Positions 48,330 through 57,264 of a stretch of 64,000 bases of DNA are shown one piece after another. Numbering within the stretch: the stretch's first letter is position 1; every line of letters starts with the position of its first letter. Below the pieces are notes generated by a model. That model was not told where the DNA came from. It was given only the letters and a program-made list of their open reading frames with translations, and did not search any database. The translations under genes and the position numbers were made by a program. Source of the stretch: CAMLQK01 sp035690865 (GTDB lineage Bacteria > Patescibacteriota > Saccharimonadia > Saccharimonadales > UBA4665); the NCBI GenBank assembly GCA_035690865.1, contig DASSKE010000002.1:1-64000 (forward strand), in the 5' to 3' direction.

Positions 48330-51206
48330 ATGCAGCGCTACAACCCGAAAGAAATTGAGCCTAAATGGCAAAAGCAGTGGGAAGAAACCAAAATCTACGA
48401 GGCAGATGCGGCCTCTGATAAACCTAAAAAATATATTCTGGAATTTTTTCCATACCCAAGCGGTGCAGCCATGCACGTCGGCCATGTGCGCAATTACGCA
48501 ATTGGTGACGCAATAGCTCGCTTCAACCGCATGCGCGGTTATAATGTCATGCACCCCATGGGATGGGACGCCTTTGGTCTGCCAGCAGAAAACTACGCCA
48601 TTAAAACCGGCATCAGCCCGCAAGAAGCTATCGTGCAAAACACCGGCCGTTTTAAGCAGCAGCTTAAGCAAATGGGCTTTGGCTATGACTGGTCGCGTGA
48701 ATTTGCCAGCTCAGACCCCGATTATTATCGCTGGACACAGTGGTTCTTTGGGCTTTTGTTTAAGCGTGGCTTGGCCTATCAGCAGGAGAGCTTGCAGTGG
48801 TGGTGTCCTGTTGATAAAACCGTGTTAGCCAACGAGCAAGTAGAAAACGGTGTATGTTGGCGTTGCGGCAGCGAAGTAGAAAAGAAGGCTCTAAAGCAGT
48901 GGTTCTTTAAGATTCGCGACTATGCCGACCGCCTCGCGCAAGACCTCGACGACTTAGACTGGTCAAATTCAATCAAGAATATGCAGCGCAACTGGATAGG
49001 CCGCTCTAAAGGCGCCAAAGTGACCTTTGCAATTGCTGATACCGACCAAACACTCGAAGTATTTACCACACGCCCTGACACTCTTTATGGAGCAACTTTT
49101 ATGGTTGTTGCGCCTGAGCATCCAATATTAAAAACAATTGTCTCTAAAGAGCACATGCAACAGGTAGAGAACTACCAGCAAAAAGCCCGAAACAAGTCTG
49201 ATGTTGAACGCCAGGAGACGAACCGCGAAAAAACCGGTGTCTTTAGCGGCGCGTATGCTATAAATCCGGTTAATGGCGAGCGCATCCCCATTTGGGTGGC
49301 TGATTATGTGCTTATGGGCTACGGCAGCGGTGCAATTATGGCCGTTCCGGCTCATGATGAACGTGATAATGCCTTCGCCAAAGAGTATAATCTGCCAATC
49401 CGTCAGGTTGTGGCCCGTCGTTTCACCCATGCCGAGAACGAGCATGTCCATGGCGCTCCGCTGGTTCCCCGACAGGTTATTACGGCGGTGGTAAAACACC
49501 CCACCGACGATACCTATCTGGTGGTAAAGCCAACAGGCAGTGATTTTTGGTCGCCGTTAATGGGCGGGATAGACGAAGGTGAGTCGCCGGCCCAGGCCGC
49601 CACTCGCGAACTGCTTGAAGAAACCGGCTACACAGATATTAAGCATATCGAAGAGAAAAACGAGATCATTAGTAGCGAATTCTACGCTCAGCATAAAAAG
49701 GAAAACCGTATCGCCTATTGCCACACCGTGATAGTTGAGCTGGCGTCGCTTGAGCAACAACCGATTAGCCCGGAAGAACAGGCTGCTCAAACCTTTGCGT
49801 GGGTGTCGCGCGAAGAAGTCGACCGCCGTTGTACCGGCGCTGGCGCAGCCGAAATTTTTGCCTTTGCCGATGGTGCCTTGCCCGATATGGTGCACGAAGG
49901 CCGCTTAGTAGATTCCGGTCCGTTCACCGGCCTCACGACAGAAGAAGCCCGCGAAAAAGTTGTGGCTGAACTTGCTAAAAATGACCAAGGCCGCGAAGAG
50001 ATCAACTATCGCATCCGTGATTGGCTCATTAGCCGACAACGTTATTGGGGTGCGCCCATCCCTATTGTGCACTGCCAAAAAGACGGTGCTGTACTGGTGC
50101 CTGATAACCAGTTGCCAGTCCGTTTGCCTGATATGCAAAGTTATGAACCAAGTGGTGACGGCCGTAGTCCGCTGGCCCGCGTTCCTGAGTTTGTAAACAC
50201 AACCTGTCCCACCTGCGGCGGCCCCGCTACGCGTGAAACCGACACTATGGATGGCTTTGCGTGTTCTAGCTGGTACTTCTTGCGTTTTGCCGACCCACAC
50301 AATAACGAGCAGCCGTTCGACCCCGAACTAGTCAAGCAATGGTTGCCGGTGGACGATTACATCGGTGGTGCCGAACACGCTGTAATGCACTTGCTTTATG
50401 CACGTATGTGGACCAAGGTGATGAAAGATGCCGGACTCATAGGCATTAACGAACCATTCCAGGCATTGCGCAACCAGGGTATGATTTTGGCGCCCGACGG
50501 CCAAAAAATGAGCAAGTCTAAAGGCAACACCATTCAGCCCGACGATCTTATCGATCAAGGGTATGGCGCCGACTCAATCCGTATCATGGAGCTGTTCATT
50601 GGCCCCTGGAACCAGGCTGCAAACTGGAGCGTCGAGGGCATGGGCGGATCGTTCCGCTTTTTGCAGCGCGTTTGGAACCTAACACATGAAATGACCGGCC
50701 GTGAGTCTGGTAAAGCCGAGGAGTCACCTGAGCTGCGACGTGCTGTCCACAAAGCTATTAAAAAAGTGAGCGAAGACCTTCAGGGTATGAGCTTTAACAC
50801 CGCCATAGCGTGCCTTATGGAAACACTCAACGAGTTATATAAGATCAAACAGGGCACTGCTTCTGCAGAAGAATGGCGCTGGGCATTGCAAGCCTATCTG
50901 CAACTTTTGGCGCCATTTGCACCGCACATCACCGAAGAGCTGTGGGCACAACTGGGCAACCAAGGCTCTATTCATACCAGTGAGTGGCCAGTGCACGACG
51001 AGAAATACCTCGTGAGCGACACTGTAAACATCGTGGTGCAGATAAACGGCAAATTGCGCGGACAGCTACAGGTAGCTGCTGACGCCAGTAAAGATGACAT
51101 CCTCGCCCAGGCTAAACAAGATAAAAAAGTAGCAGCGTATCTGGCAGACGCAACTATTAAAAAAGAAATCTACGTACCCGGCAAGCTCGTTAACCTGGTT
51201 GTTTAG
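48330..51206 (+). CDS. leuS: leucyl-tRNA synthetase with inserted NUDIX domain
   Basis: Charges tRNA-Leu. At 958 residues it is about 100 longer than usual bacterial LeuRS. HIGH-type motif HVGH at residue ~49-52, zinc-type Cys pairs (WWCPVDKT, CWRCGSE), editing-domain end MGYGSGAIMAVPAHDERDNAF, and KMSKS at ~726. Directly after the editing segment, where other LeuRS have a short linker, residues ~365-520 form a NUDIX domain with an intact box GGIDEGESPAQAAT-RELLEETG. The frame then resumes as LVDSGPFTGLTTEEA. Strong AAAGGAG before the ATG. Confidence 0.95.
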   Translation: MQRYNPKEIEPKWQKQWEETKIYEADAASDKPKKYILEFFPYPSGAAMHVGHVRNYAIGDAIARFNRMRGYNVMHPMGWDAFGLPAENYAIKTGISPQEAIVQNTGRFKQQLKQMGFGYDWSREFASSDPDYYRWTQWFFGLLFKRGLAYQQESLQWWCPVDKTVLANEQVENGVCWRCGSEVEKKALKQWFFKIRDYADRLAQDLDDLDWSNSIKNMQRNWIGRSKGAKVTFAIADTDQTLEVFTTRPDTLYGATFMVVAPEHPILKTIVSKEHMQQVENYQQKARNKSDVERQETNREKTGVFSGAYAINPVNGERIPIWVADYVLMGYGSGAIMAVPAHDERDNAFAKEYNLPIRQVVARRFTHAENEHVHGAPLVPRQVITAVVKHPTDDTYLVVKPTGSDFWSPLMGGIDEGESPAQAATRELLEETGYTDIKHIEEKNEIISSEFYAQHKKENRIAYCHTVIVELASLEQQPISPEEQAAQTFAWVSREEVDRRCTGAGAAEIFAFADGALPDMVHEGRLVDSGPFTGLTTEEAREKVVAELAKNDQGREEINYRIRDWLISRQRYWGAPIPIVHCQKDGAVLVPDNQLPVRLPDMQSYEPSGDGRSPLARVPEFVNTTCPTCGGPATRETDTMDGFACSSWYFLRFADPHNNEQPFDPELVKQWLPVDDYIGGAEHAVMHLLYARMWTKVMKDAGLIGINEPFQALRNQGMILAPDGQKMSKSKGNTIQPDDLIDQGYGADSIRIMELFIGPWNQAANWSVEGMGGSFRFLQRVWNLTHEMTGRESGKAEESPELRRAVHKAIKKVSEDLQGMSFNTAIACLMETLNELYKIKQGTASAEEWRWALQAYLQLLAPFAPHITEELWAQLGNQGSIHTSEWPVHDEKYLVSDTVNIVVQINGKLRGQLQVAADASKDDILAQAKQDKKVAAYLADATIKKEIYVPGKLVNLVV

Positions 51207-52567
51207 GCTTCGCCCAGTGCTCTATTGACGGTATCTGCGGCGCATCGCAAGGCCTGCAGGTACCGGGATAGCACGTATGCGTCGGCGGGCCGCAGCTCCT
51301 CACGCAACAGTATCCCCTCGAATCGTTCTTGCAAAAAGCCTACGTCAAACGTACTATACATGCCTTTGTGCCGCTTGTGGTCCGCAGCTTGCAACGCCTG
51401 CATAATCCGGTCTGTGTCGCATGGTACAGAAAGTGTGCGGGCGAGGCCCATAATTTCGGGCAGGGAGATTAGTTCAGTCGGCCGCTTAGCGGTAACTGTA
51501 TGGGCAAGATCCCGGCTAAGCGGTTGCTGCATGGCGTCAAAGGCGCAGAGCATTTTTAGCTTTAGATCGCTCATGCCAGCTTGCTCTGGCGTAAGGGTTT
51601 TGCGGCGAAAGATATCATCCAGCAACGCATTAACGCGCGCAGGGATGACGCCTGCTCCGGTGTCTGTCTCATCACAAAAAATAGCCGATGCCGGATAGTA
51701 CTTTTCGCGTTTAGCAAAAAGCGCTACCTCTTGAGCTAGTCCACCAGCCGCCCACGCTACGCTAGGTAATTGGTGGCCAGACTCGCCGTAGGGGGTAGGT
51801 TTGTAGCTTTCGTCAAATATAACGGGCGGTTTTGCGTAAGGTTCAGGAGCTTCAAATAATACCCCCGAAGCGGCCACAAGCTTAAGATAATTGCCCAAAA
51901 CGTAGCGCTGGGCGGGAATTTTTGATGGCGTTGTTTCGTGGATATGTTTTACGCGGTCCACAGTAATGCCTACAGATGTATAATTAGTAAAATGCGGATC
52001 TTTGCCTGCCTCAAAACCATAGCTGTCGCCATGGGCACGTAAGGCAATACCACCGGTTACAATATCCCGGCTGCCCAACTGCCAGGCTAGCTCAACTCCC
52101 TTAAGGGCTTGTGAGCGCAAATAGCTGCCTAGCCACTGTGCGCCCTGCCGGTTGCCGAAGATACTTTGCGAGAAACGCTGAATATCCCCAAGGGACACCG
52201 CTGGCCGATCCAGGAGCGGAATATCTACGGTTGCCGGGCTGTGTCTTACAAAAAGCTCATCGACCTCTGAATCGTGCCGATAGCCAACATCAATAATAGT
52301 GTTTAGAATACGGTCGCTTAGGCTTTTGGGCCGAGGGGTGGCTTTTGTAATAATATTGTGAGCATATATCGAAGCGCCCCGCACGACCATGAGGCGCTCT
52401 CCTTTATCACGTACTACAAGTGGAATAGGCGAGTCGCTCTCCTGGCTCATAGCCTCCAGTTTGGGCCACAACGTCAGGGGCCTGCATAAGTCGGTATAGT
52501 TGCCTAGTTCACCCTCGCGTATAACTTCGCGCGGCTCGGCTGGAATGGTGGAGAAAGATTCGCTCAT
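51203..52567 (-). CDS. hypothetical protein, 454 residues
   Basis: Unrecognised soluble protein, probably lineage-specific. No signal peptide, no membrane segment, no known catalytic motif. Conserved-looking pieces include SIYAHNIITKATPRPKSLSDR and AQRYVLGNYLKLVAASG. The C-terminal third is helical (MLCAFDAMQQPLSRDLAHTV). TGC-TATAAT ends 9 bases before the ATG on the minus strand. Its stop overlaps that of leuS by a few bases in convergent orientation. Confidence 0.75.
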   Translation of the reverse strand: MSESFSTIPAEPREVIREGELGNYTDLCRPLTLWPKLEAMSQESDSPIPLVVRDKGERLMVVRGASIYAHNIITKATPRPKSLSDRILNTIIDVGYRHDSEVDELFVRHSPATVDIPLLDRPAVSLGDIQRFSQSIFGNRQGAQWLGSYLRSQALKGVELAWQLGSRDIVTGGIALRAHGDSYGFEAGKDPHFTNYTSVGITVDRVKHIHETTPSKIPAQRYVLGNYLKLVAASGVLFEAPEPYAKPPVIFDESYKPTPYGESGHQLPSVAWAAGGLAQEVALFAKREKYYPASAIFCDETDTGAGVIPARVNALLDDIFRRKTLTPEQAGMSDLKLKMLCAFDAMQQPLSRDLAHTVTAKRPTELISLPEIMGLARTLSVPCDTDRIMQALQAADHKRHKGMYSTFDVGFLQERFEGILLREELRPADAYVLSRYLQALRCAADTVNRALGEA

Positions 52568-52576
52568 AATCCGCCG

Positions 52577-52585
52577 ATTATAGCA
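52577..52585 (-). promoter_or_regulatory. extended -10 promoter of the gene at 52567
   Basis: Minus strand TGC-TATAAT, 9 bases before the ATG; no Shine-Dalgarno. Confidence 0.55.
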
Positions 52586-52695
52586 ATAGCTTCAGAATGT
52601 TACTACCCCTTGAGATCGTGGACTAAATGGAGTATAATACTTGGCAAGGTACAAAGTAACTAAATACAGATTATTTCTGGAAGGAGTCGTTTACC

Positions 52696-52917
52696 ATGGG
52701 TAAACCTAAAAAACGTACATCACCACGTCGCACCGGCACACGCCGTAGCCACCTCGTATTAAAGCTGGCCCGCGCCGTTAACGCTAAGTCACCAATCAAA
52801 GCTTTTACTACTCGTCGCGAAAGCGGTAAAAAGCTTACTACTAAAGTTGCTGCACCTGTAGCCGACAAGAAAACAACCAAAAAAGTAACCAAAAAAGACG
52901 TCGTTAAGGCCGCTTAG
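52696..52917 (+). CDS. rpmF: 50S ribosomal protein bL32, zinc-free form
   Basis: A 73-residue basic protein. The N-terminus GKPKKRTSPRRTGTRRSHLVLK matches bL32 (usual VPKRRTSKSRRRMRRSH). The cysteines that bind zinc in C+ forms are absent, and the C-terminus is an Ala/Lys/Thr-rich tail (TTKKVTKKDVVKAA). Strong GGAAGGAG before the ATG and a long leader from TATAAT near 52633. Next to nusB, nudix and rnc, a normal ribosome/RNA-processing setting. Confidence 0.85.
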   Translation: MGKPKKRTSPRRTGTRRSHLVLKLARAVNAKSPIKAFTTRRESGKKLTTKVAAPVADKKTTKKVTKKDVVKAA

Positions 52918-52959
52918 CGCCTTACGCCCAGGCGTCATAACTGTAAGCGGAGGGTTTAC

Positions 52960-53448
52960 ATGGCCTCAAATCGTCACCTCGGTCGTATCATTGCGCTACA
53001 AACGCTCTACGAACAAGATTTTCGGCGTGGCTCCGCTGACAATAGCTTCAACCTCGATGAGGTTTTGCAGCGCAACATCGCGCGCTATAAAGCGACAGTC
53101 GATGACACCGACTTCGTAGAACAATTAGTTCGTGGCGTTGCTGCCGCAGAGACTGATCTGGATGCAACATTGCAGCCATTAGCACCGGAGTGGCCGCTGA
53201 AGGATATTGCCCGGATGGATCGTGTAATATTGCGTATCGGTGCATACGAGCTGCTACATAGCAAGAACGTACCGCCTAAAGTTGTCATCAACGAAGCGGT
53301 AGAGCTTGCTAAGGCGTTTGGTAGCGAGAATTCGTCCAAGTTCATCAACGGAGTACTCGGGACGCTCCTACGCCAAAAGAACCCCGAGACAGAGTCTTCA
53401 CATGACACGGAAACGACAACCAAAAAGGACACCGATGAAGCGGCCTAA
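52960..53448 (+). CDS. nusB: transcription antitermination factor NusB
   Basis: RNA-binding factor of the rRNA antitermination complex. The 162-residue helical protein has RIIALQTLYEQDF at the N-terminus, then WPLKDIARMDRVILRIGAYELLH and VVINEAVELAKAFGSENSSKFINGVLG, the standard C-terminal signature. The end is a charged Thr/Glu/Asp tail. It overlaps the NUDIX gene by 14 bases. Confidence 0.95.
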   Translation: MASNRHLGRIIALQTLYEQDFRRGSADNSFNLDEVLQRNIARYKATVDDTDFVEQLVRGVAAAETDLDATLQPLAPEWPLKDIARMDRVILRIGAYELLHSKNVPPKVVINEAVELAKAFGSENSSKFINGVLGTLLRQKNPETESSHDTETTTKKDTDEAA

Positions 53449-53935
53449 GCCGTTTCAGGGAATCAAGCGGCTCGTTAATAGCCGGCGGCCTTCTATCGAA
53501 GAGGTCGTTCGGGAAACAACATCAGGCGGCATTGTTTTTCGCCGTAATAAACACAATAATCAACTTGAGATTTTGCTTATTCAGGACGCCAAGAATCGTT
53601 GGACTATTCCGAAAGGCCACGTAGAAGAAGGCGAAGAGCCGCGTCAAACCGCCGAACGCGAAATTCAAGAAGAAACCGGTTTGCACGAAATGAAAGTCAT
53701 GAGTTGGCTCGGCAAAGTTAACTTTCGCTATCGCCGCGGCCACACCCTTGTGCTTATGACTATGCACATCTTTTTGGTGCAGGGCAAGGGAGACACCGAT
53801 GACCTCCAGGGCGAAGATTGGCTCAATGACATTAAATGGCTGCCTGCTCAAGTGGCAATAGACCGTATTGCGTATGACGATATCGGTAAACTGATCCTCC
53901 TTGGCATGAAGCGTATCCGGGAAGCAAAACTGTAA
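53435..53935 (+). CDS. NUDIX hydrolase
   Basis: A 166-residue protein with TSGGIVFRRNKHNN, then the box KGHVEEGEEPRQTAE-REIQEETG, close to the Ap4A/MutT-like group. The frame opens further upstream inside nusB. ATG 53435 with AAGGA 6 bases upstream gives MKRPKPFQGIKRL and fits best. It lies between nusB and rnc in an RNA-related operon, so an RNA-end or dinucleotide substrate is imaginable but not shown. Confidence 0.9.
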   Translation: MKRPKPFQGIKRLVNSRRPSIEEVVRETTSGGIVFRRNKHNNQLEILLIQDAKNRWTIPKGHVEEGEEPRQTAEREIQEETGLHEMKVMSWLGKVNFRYRRGHTLVLMTMHIFLVQGKGDTDDLQGEDWLNDIKWLPAQVAIDRIAYDDIGKLILLGMKRIREAKL

Positions 53936-53948
53936 TAAAGGTAAAACG

Positions 53949-54671
53949 ATGCAAGATTTTGGCCCATACCAAGCATTTGCAGAAGAAAAACTAGGCGTTA
54001 GATTTGCTGATATTTCTTTACTGGTAACGGCGTTTACTCACCGCTCGTACGTAAATGAGCATAAAAAAACCGCTAAAGAGCATAACGAACGCCTGGAATT
54101 CCTGGGTGATGCTGTTTTGGAATTGGTAGTCACTGAATATTTGTACGGCAATTTTAGTGAACCAGAAGGCATTCTCACCAACTGGCGGAGCGCGCTGGTG
54201 CGTACCGAAAGTATTGGCGCCGCCGCCGCAAAGTTCGATTTTGAACCCATGCTTCGCTTGAGCCGTGGCGAAAAGCACGGTACGGCCCGCGCTCGTGCTC
54301 AAATCTTGGCTAACAGCTACGAAGCTGTCGTTGGTGCAATTTACCTCGATAAGGGTTACGAGGCCGCAAAGGCATTCATTACTAAAAGTATCTTGGCCAC
54401 ATTCAAAGACATTCTTGATAGTGGCTCATGGATGGACCCCAAGTCACATCTGCAGGAACTGGCCCAGAGCCGTGATGGCGCTACTCCCGTGTACAAAGTG
54501 CTGAGCGAAGAAGGTCCCGACCACGAGAAACAATTTACGGTGGGCGTGTTTGTGGGTGGGTCGCTTAAGGGTACCGGAACTGGCCCCAGCAAGCAGCTTG
54601 GTCAGCAAAAGGCAGCCGAAGCGGCTCTCAAACTTTACAAAAGCAAACAGGCTAAGCCTGCGCCTCAGTAA
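53949..54671 (+). CDS. rnc: ribonuclease III
   Basis: Cleaves double-stranded RNA in rRNA and mRNA processing. The 240 residues have the catalytic signature NERLEFLGDAVLELVVTEYL (residues ~38-57), the second acidic site ANSYEAVVGAIYLDKGYEAA, and a C-terminal dsRNA-binding domain from ~160 (DPKSHLQELAQSRDGATPVYKV to QLGQQKAAEAALKLY). Length and order are standard. AAAGG stands before the ATG. Confidence 0.96.
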   Translation: MQDFGPYQAFAEEKLGVRFADISLLVTAFTHRSYVNEHKKTAKEHNERLEFLGDAVLELVVTEYLYGNFSEPEGILTNWRSALVRTESIGAAAAKFDFEPMLRLSRGEKHGTARARAQILANSYEAVVGAIYLDKGYEAAKAFITKSILATFKDILDSGSWMDPKSHLQELAQSRDGATPVYKVLSEEGPDHEKQFTVGVFVGGSLKGTGTGPSKQLGQQKAAEAALKLYKSKQAKPAPQ

Positions 54672-54759
54672 AAACTGTTGACATCAGGGGCGGTAATCTG
54701 TAAAATAAGGTAAGATTTCTACATAATCTTAACGAAAGACGAAAGAGAGAATTATTTAG

Positions 54760-55113
54760 ATGTTAGCTATTCGCATGCAACGTACTGGCCGCAAAGGACA
54801 CGCAATGTTCCGCCTTGTTGTTCAGGAATCGCGTTTGACCCCTACCAGCGGCAAGGTTGTGTTCTCCTTGGGTAGCTACGACCCGCACACCAAGGCTGCA
54901 AGCCTCAACAAAGAAAAGGCAGAGTTCTACCTTAAGCATGGCGCACAGCCATCTGACCGGGCTGCTGCACTTTTGAAGGCGGAAGGTATCAAGCTTCCTG
55001 AATGGGTAAAGCTTAGCTCCGAAAAGAAGCGCACTGTGCGCAACCCTGAAAAGCTTCGCAAGAACCAGCCAAAAGCAGAATCTCCAGCAGAAAACACCGA
55101 AGCGCAAAGCTAA
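54760..55113 (+). CDS. rpsP: 30S ribosomal protein bS16
   Basis: A 117-residue protein with the typical start MLAIRMQRTGRKGHAMFRLV, then PTSGKVVFSLGSYDPHTKAASLNKEKAEFYLKHGAQPSDRAAALL. An Ala/Glu/Lys-rich tail extends the usual ~90 residues. It has its own leader after rnc and is closed by a strong terminator at 55133. Confidence 0.95.
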   Translation: MLAIRMQRTGRKGHAMFRLVVQESRLTPTSGKVVFSLGSYDPHTKAASLNKEKAEFYLKHGAQPSDRAAALLKAEGIKLPEWVKLSSEKKRTVRNPEKLRKNQPKAESPAENTEAQS

Positions 55114-55132
55114 AACGAGCGTTCTCGTATCT

Positions 55133-55170
55133 GAACAGTAACTTGATTTTGTCAAGTTACTGTTCGTTTT
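55133..55170 (+). terminator. intrinsic terminator of rpsP
   Basis: 14-bp stem GAACAGTAACTTGA (55133-55146) / TCAAGTTACTGTTC (55152-55165), then GTTTT. A TATAAT (55173-55178) directly after it starts the khpA transcript. Confidence 0.85.
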
Positions 55171-55207
55171 GCTATAATGGATAAGTACCAGTAAGCGGAG
55201 AATCTGC

Positions 55208-55588
55208 ATGAGCAGTATTGACCAACAATTTGTGGAATATATCGTAAAGTCCCTGGTTAGCAATCCGGACAAGGTACAGGTTGAACGTCGCATTGACGAA
55301 AAGGGTGTACTCCTAGAGCTAACCGTTGATCCAGAGGATCTCGGACGTGTTATTGGTAAGCGAGGTGCTACTGCCCAGAGCTTACGTACGCTTTTGCGTG
55401 CGCTTGGAACCAAAAACGACGCCCGATACAATCTCAAAATCGTGGACAATGGTGTTTCAGACGGCTCAGGCGCCCCGGCAAGTACGCCAATGGCCACTGA
55501 TGACACTGACGAAGAAGAAGATTCCCACAACAGTGTTGTAAGTAAAACAAGAAAAGAACTTGAAGATCTCGACGATCTCGATGTATAG
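55208..55588 (+). CDS. khpA: KH-domain RNA-binding protein KhpA
   Basis: A 126-residue protein: MSSIDQQFVEYIVKSLVSNPDKV, the KH signature DLGRVIGKRGATAQSLRTLLRALG (GxxG as GKRG), and an acidic, possibly disordered tail (TDDTDEEEDS). The family binds small RNAs and mRNAs and often partners with KhpB. Classic position between rpsP and trmD. Leader with CGGAG before the ATG. Confidence 0.92.
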   Translation: MSSIDQQFVEYIVKSLVSNPDKVQVERRIDEKGVLLELTVDPEDLGRVIGKRGATAQSLRTLLRALGTKNDARYNLKIVDNGVSDGSGAPASTPMATDDTDEEEDSHNSVVSKTRKELEDLDDLDV

Positions 55589-55639
55589 TAAGTAGCAGTC
55601 CAAAGTGACGAACTTTTCAAAAAACAAAAGTATGCAGTA

Positions 55640-55688
55640 AAAGCTCATGCGAGCCATCCAACCCGAATAGGGAGCGATTGGGAGCTTT
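55640..55688 (+). ncRNA. possible structured RNA after khpA
   Basis: AAAGCTC (55640-55646) pairs with GAGCTTT (55682-55688). Inside, CCAACCC and GGG...TTGG form a second stem. A strong terminator follows at once. It could be a 3' UTR element of khpA or a small RNA processed from it. No known RNA family recognised. Confidence 0.35.
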
Positions 55689-55694
55689 ATGTGG

Positions 55695-55731
55695 CAAAAT
55701 AACCCCTCTAGTAAGTGGGGTTATTTTGTTT
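55695..55731 (+). terminator. intrinsic terminator after khpA
   Basis: 12-bp stem CAAAATAACCCC / GGGGTTATTTTG with a 10-base loop, then TTTTTA. Confidence 0.85.
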
Positions 55732-55748
55732 TTATACGTAATTAATTG

Positions 55749-55754
55749 TATAAT
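55749..55754 (+). promoter_or_regulatory. -10 box of the inositol phosphatase-trmD unit
   Basis: TATAAT ends 8 bases before ATG 55763; no Shine-Dalgarno. Confidence 0.5.
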
Positions 55755-55762
55755 TACCAATA

Positions 55763-56578
55763 ATGACAGAAACTCAGCAGCTGCTTATATTCGCAAAATC
55801 TCTGGCGTACGAAGCCGGCGAAGTCATGCGCCACTACTTTGATGCTGCTCAAATGCGCGTTACAACAAAGGCAGATAACAGCCCAGTTACCGAAGCAGAT
55901 ACCAAGATCAATCAGCTTCTTATCGAGAGAGTTAAGCATACATTCCCTGAGCATGCGGTTTTAGGCGAAGAAGCTTCTACAGCTACTCACGAAGATACAC
56001 AGGTGTGGGTGTGCGACCCAATCGATGGTACGGCACCGTTTATCTTCGGCTTGCCAACAGGAATGTTCTCACTGGCATTTGTTAAGCATGGTGAGCCAAT
56101 AGTTGCTGTAGCCTTTGATCCTTTCTTGGAGCGGCTTTTCTGGGCGGTTAAAGGCCAAGGCGCATTTTGTAACGACAAGCCGCTACATGTTGCGCCTCAG
56201 GGCCTTAAAGAGGCGCATATAGCAGGTCCGAGCTATATAAAGGGCATATTACAAGCCCGCACGCTATACGAAGGGCTTGAAGAAAAAGGCGCTCGTATTG
56301 AGATCTTTCCGGGCAATGTCTACAAATGCTGCCTAATTGCCGAAGGGCGGCTGCATGGCCGCATCTTTAGCGGGCCGGGAGCGCACGATATCGCCGCTGT
56401 TAAATTAATTGTAGAAGAAGCCGGCGGCAAAGTAACCGACCTAGATGGCAACGAACAACGCTACGATCGCCCAATAAAAGGGGCTATTATCTCCAACGGG
56501 GTTATTCATGACGATCTCTTGGCGGCTGTGCGGGCCTTTGGCGGCGCGCAAGAATTTATGGAGCAGCAAAAACCATGA
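55763..56578 (+). CDS. inositol monophosphatase family protein
   Basis: A 271-residue Mg-dependent phosphatase of the SuhB/CysQ/IMPase group: DNSPVTEADTKIN, VLGEEAS (metal Glu), WVCDPIDGTAPFIFGLPTG (metal Asp cluster), and the C-terminal GPGAHDIAAVKLIVEEAGGKVTDLDG. Substrate may be inositol phosphate, PAP or a sugar phosphate; the sequence alone does not decide. Overlaps trmD by 4 bases. Confidence 0.9.
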   Translation: MTETQQLLIFAKSLAYEAGEVMRHYFDAAQMRVTTKADNSPVTEADTKINQLLIERVKHTFPEHAVLGEEASTATHEDTQVWVCDPIDGTAPFIFGLPTGMFSLAFVKHGEPIVAVAFDPFLERLFWAVKGQGAFCNDKPLHVAPQGLKEAHIAGPSYIKGILQARTLYEGLEEKGARIEIFPGNVYKCCLIAEGRLHGRIFSGPGAHDIAAVKLIVEEAGGKVTDLDGNEQRYDRPIKGAIISNGVIHDDLLAAVRAFGGAQEFMEQQKP

Positions 56579-57234
56579 ATATACAAATCATTACCCTGTT
56601 CCCCGAAATGTTTGATGGCGTCCTTAACACCAGCATGATGTGGAAGGCGCAAGATAAACAAAAAGTAACGTTTAGCATTATAAATTTGCGTGATTTTGGC
56701 CTGGGCCCCCGCAAACAAGTCGATGATACGCCATATGGCGGCGGCGACGGCATGCTTCTTAAACCTGAACCTCTTATAGCTGCTATTGAACATGCCAAAA
56801 AGCAAGATCCGGGCGCAAAGGTTATCTTGCCAACACCGCGCGGTCAACTTTACAAGCAATCACAGGCAAAAGAATTTGCCCAGGCTGAGCATGGCTTTAT
56901 TTTTATTTGCCCACGCTACGAAGGCTACGACGAACGCATTGTGCAATTTGTAGACTATCAGTTTTGTATTGGTACGTTCGTGCTAACTGGCGGCGAATTG
57001 CCGGCTATGGTGATGATTGATAGTATCGTACGGCTCATTCCGGGCGTTTTAGGGGGCGAAATGAGCGCCGAAATCGAATCGTTCCAGCAAGACGACGAGA
57101 ATATTGAATTTCCGCAGTACACACGCCCTGAAGAATTTAGGGGTATGCGGGTGCCCGACGTGCTTTTAAGCGGCCATCACGCCGAAATCGAAGCTTGGCG
57201 GCAGGCAAATGCGCATCGTTTGCCGCAAAAGTGA
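56575..57234 (+). CDS. trmD: tRNA (guanine37-N1)-methyltransferase
   Basis: SPOUT methyltransferase that makes m1G37 in tRNA. The 219 residues show ITLFPEMFDGVLNTSM, DDTPYGGGDGMLLKPEPL, the knot region CPRYEGYDERIVQF, and the family IGTFVLTGGELPAMVMIDSIVRLIPGVLG. The end is EIEAWRQANAHRL. It is shorter than the ~240-255 of most bacteria because the C-terminal helical part is trimmed. Coupled to the phosphatase gene upstream. Confidence 0.95.
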   Translation: MNIQIITLFPEMFDGVLNTSMMWKAQDKQKVTFSIINLRDFGLGPRKQVDDTPYGGGDGMLLKPEPLIAAIEHAKKQDPGAKVILPTPRGQLYKQSQAKEFAQAEHGFIFICPRYEGYDERIVQFVDYQFCIGTFVLTGGELPAMVMIDSIVRLIPGVLGGEMSAEIESFQQDDENIEFPQYTRPEEFRGMRVPDVLLSGHHAEIEAWRQANAHRLPQK

Positions 57235-57264
57235 TATACTTTAAAGAGGTAGCAAGGAGGGGAT

